64,000 bases of DNA from Enoplosus armatus (GCF_043641665.1 NC_092187.1:999501-1063500), one strand, 5' to 3'. Counted from the first letter of the stretch, positions 52,265 through 63,845 are shown. Made by a program: numbers and translations. Notes: a model not told the origin generated them from the letters alone.

Positions 52265-52425
52265 TATTCGGCGGCACGGTGGTGCAGCGGTTAGCACTGT
52301 CGCACGGGAGGTGGAGCAGGGTAAAGAGGGTTGGGGTCGCCATCGGTGCGTGAATGTGGGTGAATGAGACCTGATCTGTAAAGCGCTTTGGGAACCATTA
52401 AGGTTGAAAAGTGTTGATTTATATA
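52265..52425 (+). repeat. SINE-like fish repeat, internally shortened
   Basis: The left end reads cggcggcacggtggtgcagc then ggttagcactgtcgcac, a tRNA-like SINE or composite-repeat head. The right end reads gatctgtaaagcgctttggg and aaccattaaggttgaaaagt. The usual long middle part is missing. Confidence 0.55.
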
Positions 52426-53679
52426 TCAGCCGACGAGAAAGATGCAAATTAGCATGCTCAGCTAACCAGCATACTACGTACAGTATTAACCTATTCTAAC
52501 GTTTAGAAGCGTACAAATATATATTTGCAATGTTTACACAGTTAACTATTTACACATTTATGTTTGCACCGTTAATTACTGACACATTTCTATGTTATTA
52601 TTGTTATTCATATTTTCATCAGCATCTGAATCCCAATAATCTGTCTAAGTCCTGGTAGCTTCTGATTGGTTAGTTTCATCACGTGTGAGTTAAGAACAAG
52701 GAAGTGTTGTGTGGAGCAGTTAAGTGCTCCTTAAGAAAGTTATCCGACTCCCTCCTGCGGTTTCTTCTCATTGTGTGGGTAGTGATCCATCCACCCGCAT
52801 ATCGGCGTTGCCCCCGATGCGTATCATTACCTTAATACATTATTTTGTAGCGTGGATTTAAAGGCAAGTTGTCTGTCACTCTGCGCCATCGTTGCCCTGG
52901 TTACGGCATGTTTTTTGGGGGGGGGGTTTTAAGATTTTTTTGGCATTTCTGCTTTATGCTACAGCCACAGTATAGCTAGACAGGAATGATGGAGGAGAGA
53001 GAAGGGTGTGACATGCAGAAAAGGGCACTGGTCGGAATGGAACCTGCCCCGCCACGATAATGATACGTGGCACGGTGAGCCACCAGAGTGCCCTGCGTTT
53101 TTTTGTTTTTTTTTTATGTTGGTGAATACCTTCAGCTCAAGTCCGCCCGTAAAAAAGAAAGAGGCTATATACATATCTGAATGGGTCAGTCCTGTCAGTA
53201 GGAATGAGTAGGCTCCAGTATTTTCTGTCGCCCATGGTGGACTACCCCCAGAGACTGATGCAGTTAGTTGCTGTCGGCTAATGTGCGTAGCCTTCTATTG
53301 TTATTGGATCGTACTGTGTTTAGAGTCACCATGTGATGCACAAGTTGACAGCTGACTGAGGATGTAAGCGTGTGTGTGTGTGTGTGTTCCACTTCCAAAG
53401 GCTAGGCTACTGCAACCTAGACTTAGTCTATAATGCCTACATAAAAGAACATATTGTAAAATATACTAACCAATTGGACATTGGAGGACATTATTGTAAT
53501 GTGCCCCATCCTTTATGAGAGGTTTTGGACTGAATGTTAAAAGGAGATTTATCTAACAACGCCTACAAATCATACTCTTATTGTCTCTTTATTTCCTTTA
53601 CATTCATGTTGAGAGTCTGACACTCTTCTAGCATCACATCATAGCCATCAGTTGCACGTTCACCCTTTTTCAGGTTTCT

Positions 53680-53815
53680 CGTTTTGAAGCGAGTCAGCTG
53701 GAGGCAGACAGGGAACACCCCAGGATCTCCCGGGAGGAGCTGGAGGATGTGGCTGTGGAGAAGGATGTCTGGGCCACCTTGCCGCCTGCTACCCTGCTGC
53801 AACTCAAAATTGGCC
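53680..53815 (+). mobile_element. 3' scrap of the same LINE family as 41335-42910
   Basis: The + strand reads HPRISREELEDVAVEKDVWA then TLPPATLLQL. This corresponds to the ORF2 C-terminal segment that reads LWTPQEDMGRGMSGLPCLAC in the other copy. It explains the open frame on the minus strand. Confidence 0.5.
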
Positions 53816-56121
53816 AATATATACTGTACGCCAATAATTATATTTCTGTAATAAGATATAAAACTGCCTTGTAATCAGGTTCTAGTTTGATGTGAGCAGA
53901 TTTATGCTTTACAAAGTTTAAACACACAAAAATGATCATGTAAATACACAATTCAGGCTTGTAAAAAAAGTACAAAAGTGTACAAAGTAAGACTCTACAA
54001 AGGTTATGCCCTCTGGCTTGGTATGAATGATTACGTACCCTTGAATGTAAGTCAGTATAGGCAAAAGGCAAGGACACTTAATCCATCAAATGGGATGAGA
54101 CTTGCCAGTGTAACTAAAAGCCAACTAAGCTGTCTAAGAAGTGCATTAGAGGGTGTTTGTGTTTGTGTTGGTGGCAGTGGTAGTGTTTGGTTTGGGGCGG
54201 AAGGGTTGAGGTTCTTTGCAGCTTCTTTAAAAAAAGAAAAAAATCATTGCGTAATTCTCTGAGGAAATCTTTGTTCCCAACAACAAGCTGTGTCTTTACA
54301 AATATCTCACGTTGCTGTTGGTACTGTGAGTGTCTCAGGAGAGAGTCTGAAAATAGAATGTGTGTGTGTGTGTGTGTGTTGGGCACTTGAGAAAAACAGC
54401 AACTTTAGGCAAAGGGTGAAGTGTCCTGTAATACATTTAATCGCCCACAATAACACGTTTTTCCTGGAAATGCGTTTTTTAACATCTCAGTGATGGAAAA
54501 ACAAAAGCACAACAAGTCACATTTGAATCAGCGTTTTCTCCGTAGCTGCGGCACAGATCTGATCATTTCACAGCCATCAACACGTGAAAAAAAAAGATTT
54601 ATTTAGTGTCAGGTGAGTATCATGTCAGGTGAGGGGAAATAATGAGCCGTGACGCGGCAGAGCAGATTCAGCCTCGTACGTGCTCCAATCACCCAGTGAA
54701 CTGCTGCAGCCTCCTGTTTACATGACAGGGTTTAAAGCTGCAGGGGGTCGGGGTCAGCCGGTGAGGCTAAAGCCGCTTACAGCTCTCAACACTCCAGTCC
54801 AAAATCTCCAGTCAGGGATCACAACAAATACGGAGCTGCCGCAATCACGTTTCACAATTATTTGCATTTTTTTTTTTTCATTTTGTTCTTGATAACTAGC
54901 TTGTTGTCCAAAATGGATAAGAACATAACATGTACTGCCTAGAAAGTATTTACCCATATCTCCCTTCCAGTGCTTCTTGGTGAGCGTGCCGGCTCTGTTA
55001 AGGGTAACGTCTGTAATTGTTACAACCTTCGAAAATACACCCAAAGAAGCACACATCTTCTCCATTTCGCTGTTGGCACATTGCAAGCATAACCAGAGGA
55101 AATAAATCAATTTGATTCATTAGCTCCATCTGGGGCTTACATAATATGCATATGTGTAGGTGTTTGTGAGTTTGAATAGAGCAGCCGAAACCAATTAGTT
55201 TGTGGGGCGGCGGAGAAAAGAACCTCTGTGTGACTTCGTGAGACTCTGTTAGTGAGTGATCGGCACGAGCTCCGCATTTCCTCAAATGTAACATCAAATT
55301 AGACTTGTCTTGGGGGCCGAAAATGTGTCACAGAGATGACTCCTGCAAAGCTCAGCCCAGCAAGATCAAGGGCTTCCTAATTTTATTTTGACAAGCTGAC
55401 TATTGATATGAGCAAAGAAATGTAGTCTGTGTCGGGAAACAGGGAGGCGTTGGCTTGATGCCGTGGAACAGCAGCGACCTTACGGGAACTCTGTCTTACT
55501 TCAGGTCAGTATCGACTGAGACAACTGGTCAATGAGCTGTGGTCCATTTCATTTGTAGGGAAAGCTACTGTACTGAGCTAAAAAAAAACAAAAACATTTC
55601 AACTCAAAATGTTTTTCACTGACAAAATCACATTAGTTATTTACTGTATGCAGCAGCAGTGGTGGGAATCATACCAGCATAGGCCTTTTTCACAGCAGAC
55701 ATTCACAGGCGTTACTAATAACATTAAAGGCGGCTCCGTTCCATTCAAGTGTCTCAGTAAGCCATCAGAACCACAATCAGAAATACTTAAAATGACACAA
55801 ACATGACAGTGTGACAGTGTTCAGAAACCCCTCCATGTGTCCGTCCTTTATTTAGCATTCATTATATCTTGCTTGTCTTATTTTCTCTATTATTATAATA
55901 TACTTCACACTGTGACTGACCAGGTGCACGGCGGTAAGAAAGCAAGATGGGTTTTAACTTCTCTCTCGCACTCTCCTTTGTCATTTGTCACACAATTCAT
56001 GGTGTTACGCGGCCAAGTGCAACTCTGTAAATGCCTTCCAGGACAGCTTGGTCGGGCAACACGTCGCAGAAACTGCTTCTTTTTTTAACCGTAACCTGAC
56101 CCCGAGCCAGCATGCACGATA

Positions 56122-56360
56122 CCCTTTAGTAGTAGTACATACAGTCACTGTAGTTTTAGCAGTATTATATAGCAGTTGTCGTAGTAGCAGTAAAAGTAGT
56201 ATTAGTGGTAGCATTAGCACTTAGTAGTAACTTCAGTTGTAGTAGCAGTAATTTATAGAAGTACAAATGTTAGTAGAAATCAGAAACAGTAGTAGTAGAA
56301 GTTGCAGTAGTAGTTGTAGTAGTGCAAATATTAGTAGTAACATTGGTAGCGTTATAGTGG
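56122..56360. repeat. Degenerate (AGT)n trinucleotide array 1
   Basis: AGT/GTA units recur with many GCAGT, GTTGT and AGAAGT variants across about 240 bp. The + strand is full of TAG stops, so it is non-coding. Confidence 0.85.
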
Positions 56361-56959
56361 TGTTCTGCATTGTGGTTATTATTTAGGGAAGAAGACGTTG
56401 CGACGCCGGGATCTCTTTATGGTTGTCCACCACATTTATTCGGGGCCGATAAATACACAGGGAAATACAACCTCCATGTTCCTTTTCACAGCCTGCCCCA
56501 GCACGACATACCTGACAAAACACACGGGGAAATGCGACCTCCTACGCAAATAAAAATAAATACACGAGGCGGAAGTCAGCTTTGCTTCCAGAAGGTTTAA
56601 GCGAGCAGCACTCTCTCGTATACAACAGCTATTTTTAAGCGCCAGTTCATTGAAATGAATGTATTGACAGGCTGGGACAGACATTACGACACTGTGGGAA
56701 AACAAATATATGAAGAACACAACACGAGAAATGATGGGATGGATTACGATAAGCAAATGGGCAAAAGAACATGACATCCACCTCTCCCACGGGGGAGTTG
56801 TACAAAAACGGGAGCGGGGAAGGGACAAAAGGAATTCATACTAGGGGCCACGGAGGAAGAAATGAAGAAGGAGGGGCTCTGAACTTCAACATATATACAG
56901 TCTGGAGTTTGGAGGGGCTCCCAGTCAAAGATACTGTAACTGTAACCAGAGATAAGGTA

Positions 56960-57190
56960 TATAGTAGCAGCAGTAGTAGTAAGTGCAGTTGTAGTAGTTA
57001 ATAGTTGTAGTTGTAATAATACTAGTAATAGTATTAATTGTAGTAGCCTAATTGTCAAGGTAGAAGCAGAAGTAGTAGTAGTAGCAGTTGCTGTAGCAAT
57101 ATTACAGGTAGCAGTAGTAGTATTGGTTGTCTAGTAGTAGCAGTAGTAGTAGTATCAGTGGCAGTATCAGTAGCAGCAGTGGTATTCAAC
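56960..57190. repeat. Degenerate (AGT)n trinucleotide array 2
   Basis: The unit composition and orientation match the array at 56122. The two arrays flank a non-repetitive spacer of about 600 bp. Confidence 0.85.
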
Positions 57191-57682
57191 AGGAGTCCTA
57201 TGCAAACCAGACCTCCTCAGCGTGACATTGTGTATCCTTTTTACGCGGCATAATAGCCACTGACTCTCTACTGTATACAAGTACACACTGAAACACTCCC
57301 AGTGTTTACAAGCAGGCTGAAAGTGGATAATTTATCCAAACACGCTGAAAGGTAATCCAACCTACGCAGGCAAATCAAATTAGGTCGGAGCCAGCAAAGT
57401 TGCTGCAGCCCGGCGGAGGTGTTTATATGAGGTTTGGCTCAGCTGGAGTGAAAGTAAAACTTCTATTGCTGATGTTATTAGGCGGGCATGTGAACACACT
57501 CACTTACCTACTCAATGGCTCCCTCATTCACTCAGCCACTCAGCGGCGGTCACCTGCAACAGGCGAACAAAAAAGAAAAGAAAAAAGAAGCTCAGTGTGC
57601 CTTCTCGGCAGCAGAGAGGACTCACGAGCGAGAATGTTGATGTTTATCCCCTTCATTTTTTTTCTTCCCTCCAGGAATATTC

Positions 57683-57716
57683 ATCCCGTTACATGTGTCT
57701 GAGCATGTAACGGGAT
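57683..57716. promoter_or_regulatory. Perfect 13-bp inverted repeat, 8-bp loop
   Basis: ATCCCGTTACATG (57683-57695) is followed by TGTCTGAG and then CATGTAACGGGAT (57704-57716). The arms are exact reverse complements. It lies about 0.9 kb upstream of the proposed klf15 first exon. Function is unknown: it could be a dimeric factor site or a chance palindrome. Confidence 0.6.
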
Positions 57717-58442
57717 TCTGGTATTTACGCCTGAAAATACAGCACATTTCTAAGGCACTATTACAGTGCGATACCTCCCAATTTACAGTGTGATTATTTG
57801 GACAAACTACTTTAACCAGTGTGCCAATACACACGTGAAGACTCCATGGAGCTGTCGATAAGGGACACTCTGGAGGTGTTTTGTATAGAGAGAGGGAGAG
57901 AGAGAGACATGTTTTCCTATTAGATGCAGAAGTCTCATCATAAAAAAACAAAAACAGGTTTCTGAAGTCCCCTGTAGGTAGGCTATGGGCCGTGTGGTGT
58001 GTTCCAGACAACAGTCTTTTTCCCTGGACCTTTGTTCCAAAGTCAAAACACAAATGTGGAACTATGCGGTTTGCCTCTTCTGCTTGTGTTATTGTCCGTA
58101 ACCCCTCCTGTGTAAGTATGAAGGAGGCCTATATGGTCACTTTGAAATAACCTACCCCCCCCCCCCCCCCCAATGATCATGCCATTCTCTGACCTCACAT
58201 CCTGTTCACTAGTACACTCTCAGAATTAGCCCAGGTGTGCACTGCGTGGCAGTGGTCAGAAAGCCACTGCAAACACACACAAACACACCACGAGTCGTAA
58301 AACACGCTCACTGGATGCCCTGATGGGGGAATATTATACAACACCGTGTTAAGTGTTCTAAGTCAAGTCTTTGGTTGTTATGGGGGGTATGAAAGTGATT
58401 TTATGATCTGGTCTCACTCACACACGTCGTCACTCCTTCCCT

Positions 58443-58445
<3 letters not shown>

Positions 58446-58475
<30 letters not shown>
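58446..58475. repeat. (CA)n microsatellite
   Basis: A pure CA run just upstream of the klf15 promoter region. Confidence 0.95.
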
Positions 58476-58478
<3 letters not shown>

Positions 58479-58479
58479 C

Positions 58480-58640
58480 ATCATTCCTCCGCTGACGCCG
58501 ACCTCCCCTTCCGCGGAGAGCCAATTGCGGTGCGCCGAGCAGGCGAGCCTTCATAAGCCCACCCCCGCCCCCCCCCCCTAGAATTTGACTGGTATAACAT
58601 ACCCAGCTCCGATCATGTGACGGTTAAGCGAACTACCAGC
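58480..58640 (+). promoter_or_regulatory. klf15: Probable klf15 promoter
   Basis: This stretch is richer in G, C and CpG than its surroundings. It has a CCAAT box at 58521, GC-box-like cccccgcccc near 58563, a weak TATA-like ggtataaca near 58591 and an E-box catgtg at 58614. It immediately precedes the proposed non-coding exon 1. The transcription start cannot be fixed from sequence. Confidence 0.45.
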
Positions 58641-58687
58641 CCTCCGCTCTGGAGAGAGAGAGAGAGAGAGAGATAGTGTGTGTGTGC

Positions 58688-58740
<53 letters not shown>

Positions 58741-58843
58741 TGTGGAGGCGCACAGCTATGCAAAGACCGTGTGGTGAGGTTACACTGCCGTCGCGCACTA
58801 TTACGCACTGACAGCTACTTTCACGAGGAGCCCACATGTCCAG
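58640..58843 (+). other. klf15: Probable klf15 non-coding exon 1
   Basis: A consensus donor (cag then gtgagt) starts at 58844. The coding exon begins with an acceptor at 60261-60262, so an upstream non-coding exon is needed, as in other vertebrate KLF15 genes. The left boundary is a guess. The exon would contain the GA/GT repeat at 58651-58744 and two short upstream ATGs (58758 and 58835). Confidence 0.4.
58651..58744. repeat. Composite (GA)n-(GT)n-(GA)n-GT tract
   Basis: GA dinucleotides, a GT run with one GC, then a second GA run and a short GT end. It falls inside the proposed klf15 exon 1 or its promoter. Confidence 0.95.
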
Positions 58844-59498
58844 GTGAGTGCTGCTGCTGGTGATTTAAGCACGTTGGTTAAATAGTGCCTGCGTGTTTTC
58901 TGTCTCTCATTGTGTGGAGATAGGACAGCGTGAAGCAGGGCTCTGCGGAGAGAATGGGGAGGGAGGGAGGGAGGGGGGGGTATATTGAGTTAATAAAACC
59001 ATGTAAAACTAATATTGGGACTTGAGATTTTCTCTTTTTTTTCTTCTTCCTGTGATCAGACTAGCTGTCGCAGTGTTAAAAACATGCCATACCTCCAGAG
59101 CTGGTCCTCCATGCATGCATGCTGTCAAAGCCTGGCTGCTGTTGGCAGGGGTTACCGCGGGGCAAACAACTCGGAAACTCGGGGGTGTTTTGCAAACTTT
59201 TGAGGCGTCAGCAGCTGTAGACCCCCGGGCCCCTCCGCGTCGTGTGATGTCACGCACCCTTAGACCCCCAGTGCTTGTGAGAGTCAATTAAGTAATCAAA
59301 TTAATCTTGTAATTACTTTTTTTTTTAACCCCCCCCTCATGTTTTTGTTTATGCGAGAGGCTTTAAAGGGGATTTCATCATCACGTCGAACCCTCCAAAG
59401 ACACTCATTACATAAAGCCATTTGATAATGTCTAGCATTTTTTTAATCCGTGTAAATATAAATGCAGTGTATTGTTTGTGGGCTGTTTGATGGATTAA

Positions 59499-59506
59499 CC
59501 CCCCCC

Positions 59507-59539
<33 letters not shown>
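59499..59539. repeat. C-run joined to (CA)n
   Basis: About ten C residues run into a CA microsatellite, the same arrangement as at 12967. Confidence 0.95.
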
Positions 59540-59543
<4 letters not shown>

Positions 59544-59865
59544 TCCTTCACTCATCATCCCATTGAGATCTGCTGATCTTAGAACCCAAACAACTGGGGG
59601 GCGAAATCGCAGACCAGATTTATGACCTCTCTGTTCTGACTGTGCGCCTCGTTTCCAGGTGAACTTTGGAGTTTTATTCTGATCTCTGAGAGCACACGCG
59701 TCGGTGGACGTTAAGAGCTTGCAGTGAGGACCACTAGGGGGAAATGAATAGACACGCGCCGTTGAAATGACAGCAGAACCATGTGGCCCTTAATGTTAGA
59801 CGCGGTGAGAAATGGGAACCCCTGATTCCACATGGTCAGCTTGAAGTCTGAACCAGCAGCTGCAG

Positions 59866-59868
<3 letters not shown>

Positions 59869-59899
<31 letters not shown>
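59869..59899. repeat. (CA)n microsatellite
   Basis: A pure CA run inside the proposed klf15 intron 1. Confidence 0.95.
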
Positions 59900-59901
<2 letters not shown>

Positions 59902-60262
59902 CGTCAAATTCCCCCTCCTTCACATGTGGTTGACTTTCCTTTTGAAGTGCCATCAGCTGCAGACGTCTCGCACAAGCAGCAGGTAGCGCATAGAGACCAG
60001 ATCACAATAATACTTTTCAGTCAGTCTGCTGGTTTACTTATTCTTATACAGTATAAACTGTCCTTTTAAAAAAACAAACATTAACCTCAAGTCATGGTGT
60101 TACTGTGTTGGTGTGCTGGTTGGATTGAATTCAAATGGAATTGAAAAGCAAGCAGAGTCAGAGTTGGTGCTGCCAGATGGTCAATATCTCAATATCTCTG
60201 TTCAAGTCAAACATTCCTTGCTTTGGTCATAACTGATGAACGCACTCGTTTGTCTTTTGCAG

Positions 60263-60353
60263 GGAGAAAACAGTTGTTTTGTGTTAACGTTCGGCCGATC
60301 TGCAGCGGGACAGCTTGACCTTCAGAGCAGAGCGGACTCCAGCTGCCACAGGA
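60263..60353 (+). other. klf15: klf15 5' UTR part of the coding exon
   Basis: This lies between the acceptor at 60261-60262 and the ATG. It contains no upstream ATG in the klf15 frame; the frame is open back to a TTG at 60315. The sequence around the ATG (ggaATGg) has G at +4 and a purine at -3, a good initiation context. Confidence 0.75.
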
Positions 60354-61831
60354 ATGGTGGATCACTTGCCGCTTGGTGAGGAGACCTTCCTGTACTATAC
60401 CGGCTCTCCGGGCTCTGACTACAACTGTCTCTGTCGCTACGCCAATTGCGGCGTGTCACCAGGCATCATGGTAACTGATGCATGCGTCTACGATCACCAG
60501 CACCCCTACCAAGGGGTGGCGCTGTCCTCTTCCTCCCCTCGCCTCTCCGAGGATGACCTCAGCGACTCCTCCAGCCCTTGTTCCTCCCTGTGCTCCAGCC
60601 CTGAGTCCTCGTCGCCGACATTGCAGCACGTTCTTGGCTCCGGCTACGAAAGCAGGAGCAGCAGGAGCAGTAGCTCCTCAGGAGGAGAGAGTCAAGACAG
60701 CCTGCTGGACCTCCTCATCTCACAGGCTTCCCTCAGCACCTCATTAAGCTCTAATGCCAGCAGCAACTCTCTATCTTCCTCTCTATCCCTGTCCTCCCCA
60801 CCGTCTTCTTCCTCCTCATCTGCCCCTCTTGTACCCATGGGACTCGCCTGGGAGTCCAAGAGGGAGCAGCGGCTGAGTCTCCTCCAGCAGCCGGCCAAAG
60901 AGGACTGTTATGAGTTCCCCGTCTTTCTGGACGAGCTGCAGGATCCTGCAGTGCTCCTCTTTCAGCCCACCCTGGAGGAGATTGAGGAGTTCTTGGAGGA
61001 GAACATGGTAGTAGCAATGGACAAAGACGAGGAGGGGAGTGATGAGGCGATGTCACCAACGCCAGAGGATGCTGAGGCGGAAAGATCAAGGACATTAGCA
61101 GGAGAGTTTGTATCAGTGACACAGACCTCAGATCAGACTGTACCTGTGGCTCGTTCTCCACTCTCCTCCTACACAGAGACCAAACATACACCATGTGCAT
61201 CTGACATGGACCGCTCACCATCAGCAGTGGATGTTAGTTATAGTTCTACAAGCAGTGGTGTTGATGGGATCAAACAGGAGGACTGTGGTTCAGAAGCTAC
61301 CAGTGAGGCTTCCGGTGTGCCTGTCATCCTTCAAATCCAGCCCATACAGATCAAACAAGAACCCAACCCTAGTGCCATATCAGACGCTGTCACCCAGCAA
61401 ACCCAACCCCATTTAACGGAATCCCAGCCAACCCAGGCCCCGTCGGATATCAAAATCACCCAACTCCTGGTCAACATCCAGGGTCAGACCTTTGCCTTGG
61501 TGCCTCAGCTGCTTTCTCCGGCAAACATCGCTAGCTCAAGCAAAACCGGAAGCACCGCCTCGTCCAAATTTGTCCGGATTGCGCCGGTGCCCATTGCCGC
61601 GAAACCCATTGGGCTTGGGGAAGGCTTGCTAGGCGGCGGTTCGACTGCAGGGGTCCTCGCTGGAGGTCAGAGGTACCAGAAGAGTGCAGTGGCAGACCTT
61701 ATTAAAATGCACAAGTGCTCTTTTCCCGGCTGCAATAAGATGTACACCAAGAGCAGCCACCTTAAAGCCCATCTGAGGAGGCACACAGGGGAGAAGCCCT
61801 TCGCCTGCACGTGGCCCGGCTGTGGATGGAG
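60354..61831 (+). CDS. klf15: Kruppel-like factor 15, main coding exon (C-terminal exon outside window)
   Basis: KLF15 is a nuclear zinc-finger transcription factor that binds GC/CACCC boxes and in vertebrates controls metabolic and cardiac or muscle genes. The exon begins at 60263, and the ATG at 60354 gives MVDHL, the family's usual start. Conserved blocks in order are [14 protein letters not shown] (65-78), [15 protein letters not shown] (113-127), the acidic activation motif [16 protein letters not shown] (203-218), [15 protein letters not shown] (371-385) and [13 protein letters not shown] (406-418). Zinc finger 1 is complete (453-477, C455, C460, H473, H477). Finger 2 starts [11 protein letters not shown] and is cut by a gtgagc donor at 61832, the usual KLF15 intron position. 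IKQE motifs at Lys307 and Lys334 fit the sumoylation consensus. With about 55 residues missing, the protein would be near 547 residues, longer than the 416 of human KLF15, mainly from Ser-rich sequence. Confidence 0.95.
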
Positions 61832-62547
61832 GTGAGCAGGGCCGAGTGTCTCTTTATAATGTCAGTATGATCCAAATCATGAATGAGCCGAAAGAGAGAT
61901 TGGCTGGAGAGATAAACAATCATTTAGAGCTACAGTAGAACATTCTTGCGATCTCCAGACTGTATATGTGTGTTCTATATGATTACCTACACTGCAGAGA
62001 TGACAGTAACCAGGGTGATCAACTCCCGCTGTCCACTCATATACAGGCGCTTGAAGATAAGCTGCTGTTGACTTTTCCCTGTGTGTGTAGACTTTGAAGG
62101 AAGTGCCACGCATCAGTTTGTCATGTAAAGAACAGCGATGAAGGCGCTCTTCATCGTGGGGTTATATACCAGACAAGAAGAGGCTGTGACACTTTAGGAA
62201 AGTACAGATCTGAATCCATCAAGTGCAATAGGACGAGATGTTTGTTTGCTGAATTGCTTTCAAAAGGGCTGAAACAAGGTTTTCTCTTAAACAGCAAACA
62301 GAAGTCCTTTTAAGTATGTGTTAAATAAACAACGAGAGGATTTCGGGTAAAGGAAGCTACATTCAGGTCTTTGCAAGAAGGTTACAGTTTGTTCTATTCT
62401 ACATGCTGGCTGTGGGTCCTCACTATCTGTGTGTTTTTGGTGCCGTGGTAAAGTTGTAGATTAGATAGAATGCCTTTTGAAGTTGTCTGCATGCAGACTT
62501 TGCCCCCTGCTAGTTGTTCCACTTGTTTGCTCACTGTCTGCAACCAC

Positions 62548-62549
<2 letters not shown>

Positions 62550-62587
<38 letters not shown>
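62550..62587. repeat. (CA)n microsatellite
   Basis: A pure CA run in klf15 intron 2. Confidence 0.95.
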
Positions 62588-62588
<1 letters not shown>

Positions 62589-62754
62589 TAATGCAGTAGA
62601 GATACACTAGATTATTGCAGAATCAAGTTCAAAGTTTTTCACTTCAGACAAGCTCTCATGGCACCCAGAATTAATTATCAATCCATGATGCATTTTTACA
62701 GTCTCCTTGGCCACAAACTGGCCTTATTTGATTTTTGATTTGCTTTCATCTATT

Positions 62755-62850
62755 CAGTTCAGTTCAATTTGACTCATCCCCAGATCACAACAAGAGTTAT
62801 CTCATGACATTTTACGTACAGTGCAGGTCTGGACCGAACTCTTAAGCGAG
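62755..62850 (+). repeat. Fish interspersed repeat (family B)
   Basis: The segment reads gttcagttcaatttgactca followed by cagatcacaacaagagttat and ctcatgacattttacg. It shares its first block with the copy at 22088. Confidence 0.5.
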
Positions 62851-63805
62851 ACAATCCTAATTTCAACTCAGTGTAAAGTTAGGGTTAAGGTTAAATCTCG
62901 GTAAGGGTTTGAGTTTAAGGGTGCGTTTAGAGTTTGCAGTAGGTTTAGGTAAGGAAAGTAACGCAAATGTGTATGAAAAAGAGTGACTCGGATAAGTTTG
63001 GCTCGGCAGATAGTTGTGTTCCACGCTTTATCAGTCTCCCTTGCAACACCACGCTCAGCGAGGAAGCTATACTGCACCTGCCGCCAGATCTTAGACTTTT
63101 TTATACGCATTATGTTTGGGCTTGCATCCAAACGAGCTTATGAATAGCATATTATGTGATAACAACTTAATCTGGACAATTTGTAGAATACACGTTTATC
63201 CCGTGGAAGCCTGTGCGTCATCACGCTGATGATGATGATGACTCCTTCTTAACTTGGGCGGCTTCAAACACTTGCAGTCCCAAATTGCATGTAACACTTT
63301 TATGCACAAAAGCCTTGTAACGTGACATCAGTATAAAACATCCCCAGTCCTTCCAGAACTACACTTCTTTACGTCTTTACATGACAGCCGCAATATACTG
63401 TATTATACAGTTGCCCTTTCCCTGCTCCTCTGCCTCTGGGCCAGAAAATAGAGGTGAGTCAGTCACCTCTTACCCTCTATAACCTTAGAACAGATCCATG
63501 TGTTGGCTCCTCTGAAGTGGAGAGGAGTGCTATTTCATTGGCTGGAGGTTATATCTCTTCCATTGCCCCGAACTGTTCTTTCAGCGAAGCTTTTTGGACT
63601 TTTATCCCTCTCTTTCTCTGGCTGTAGTTCATGCACAGGTCCGGATGCGCTGACATTAAGTCACACGTAAACACACACGCAGTCAATACATGCAGTGATT
63701 GCATGCCGTGTTCTCTGCTCGGACCTGCGCGGCGACCCTCGTGTGAGGTTTGCGCTGGAGAGGCTTGGCTCGGACCCAAACAGTTTGCTGTAATAACACA
63801 GTGAC

Positions 63806-63806
<1 letters not shown>

Positions 63807-63843
<37 letters not shown>
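63807..63843. repeat. (GT)n microsatellite
   Basis: A pure GT run in klf15 intron 2. Open frames translated from it are artefacts. Confidence 0.95.

Positions 63844-63845
<2 letters not shown>

Larger units (their letters stand above)
43922..58480. other. Intergenic region between cpne9 and klf15 (includes cpne9 3' flank)
   Basis: No open frame here has recognisable protein similarity, apart from a LINE scrap at 53680-53815. The region holds repeats at 44885, 47080, 48555, 50060, 51330 and 52265, several microsatellites, two AGT arrays (56122-57190) and a 13-bp inverted repeat at 57683. Stretches not listed separately show nothing I could identify. Confidence 0.65.
58844..60262 (+). other. 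klf15: klf15 intron 1 (proposed)
   Basis: The intron is bounded by gtgagt at 58844 and ttgtcttttgcag ending at 60262. It contains two CA microsatellites (59509-59539 and 59869-59899). No coding exon was recognised. Confidence 0.45.

Noticed and set aside
52265..52300. tRNA-like sequence
   Set aside because: Only a SINE-type head is present; no complete cloverleaf could be drawn, so it is treated as a repeat.
53578..53817. 79-codon open frame on the minus strand
   Set aside because: It overlaps a LINE 3' scrap read better on the + strand.
60315..60353. N-terminal extension of KLF15 starting at 60315
   Set aside because: The codon there is TTG. The ATG at 60354 has a good context and gives the conserved MVDHL start.
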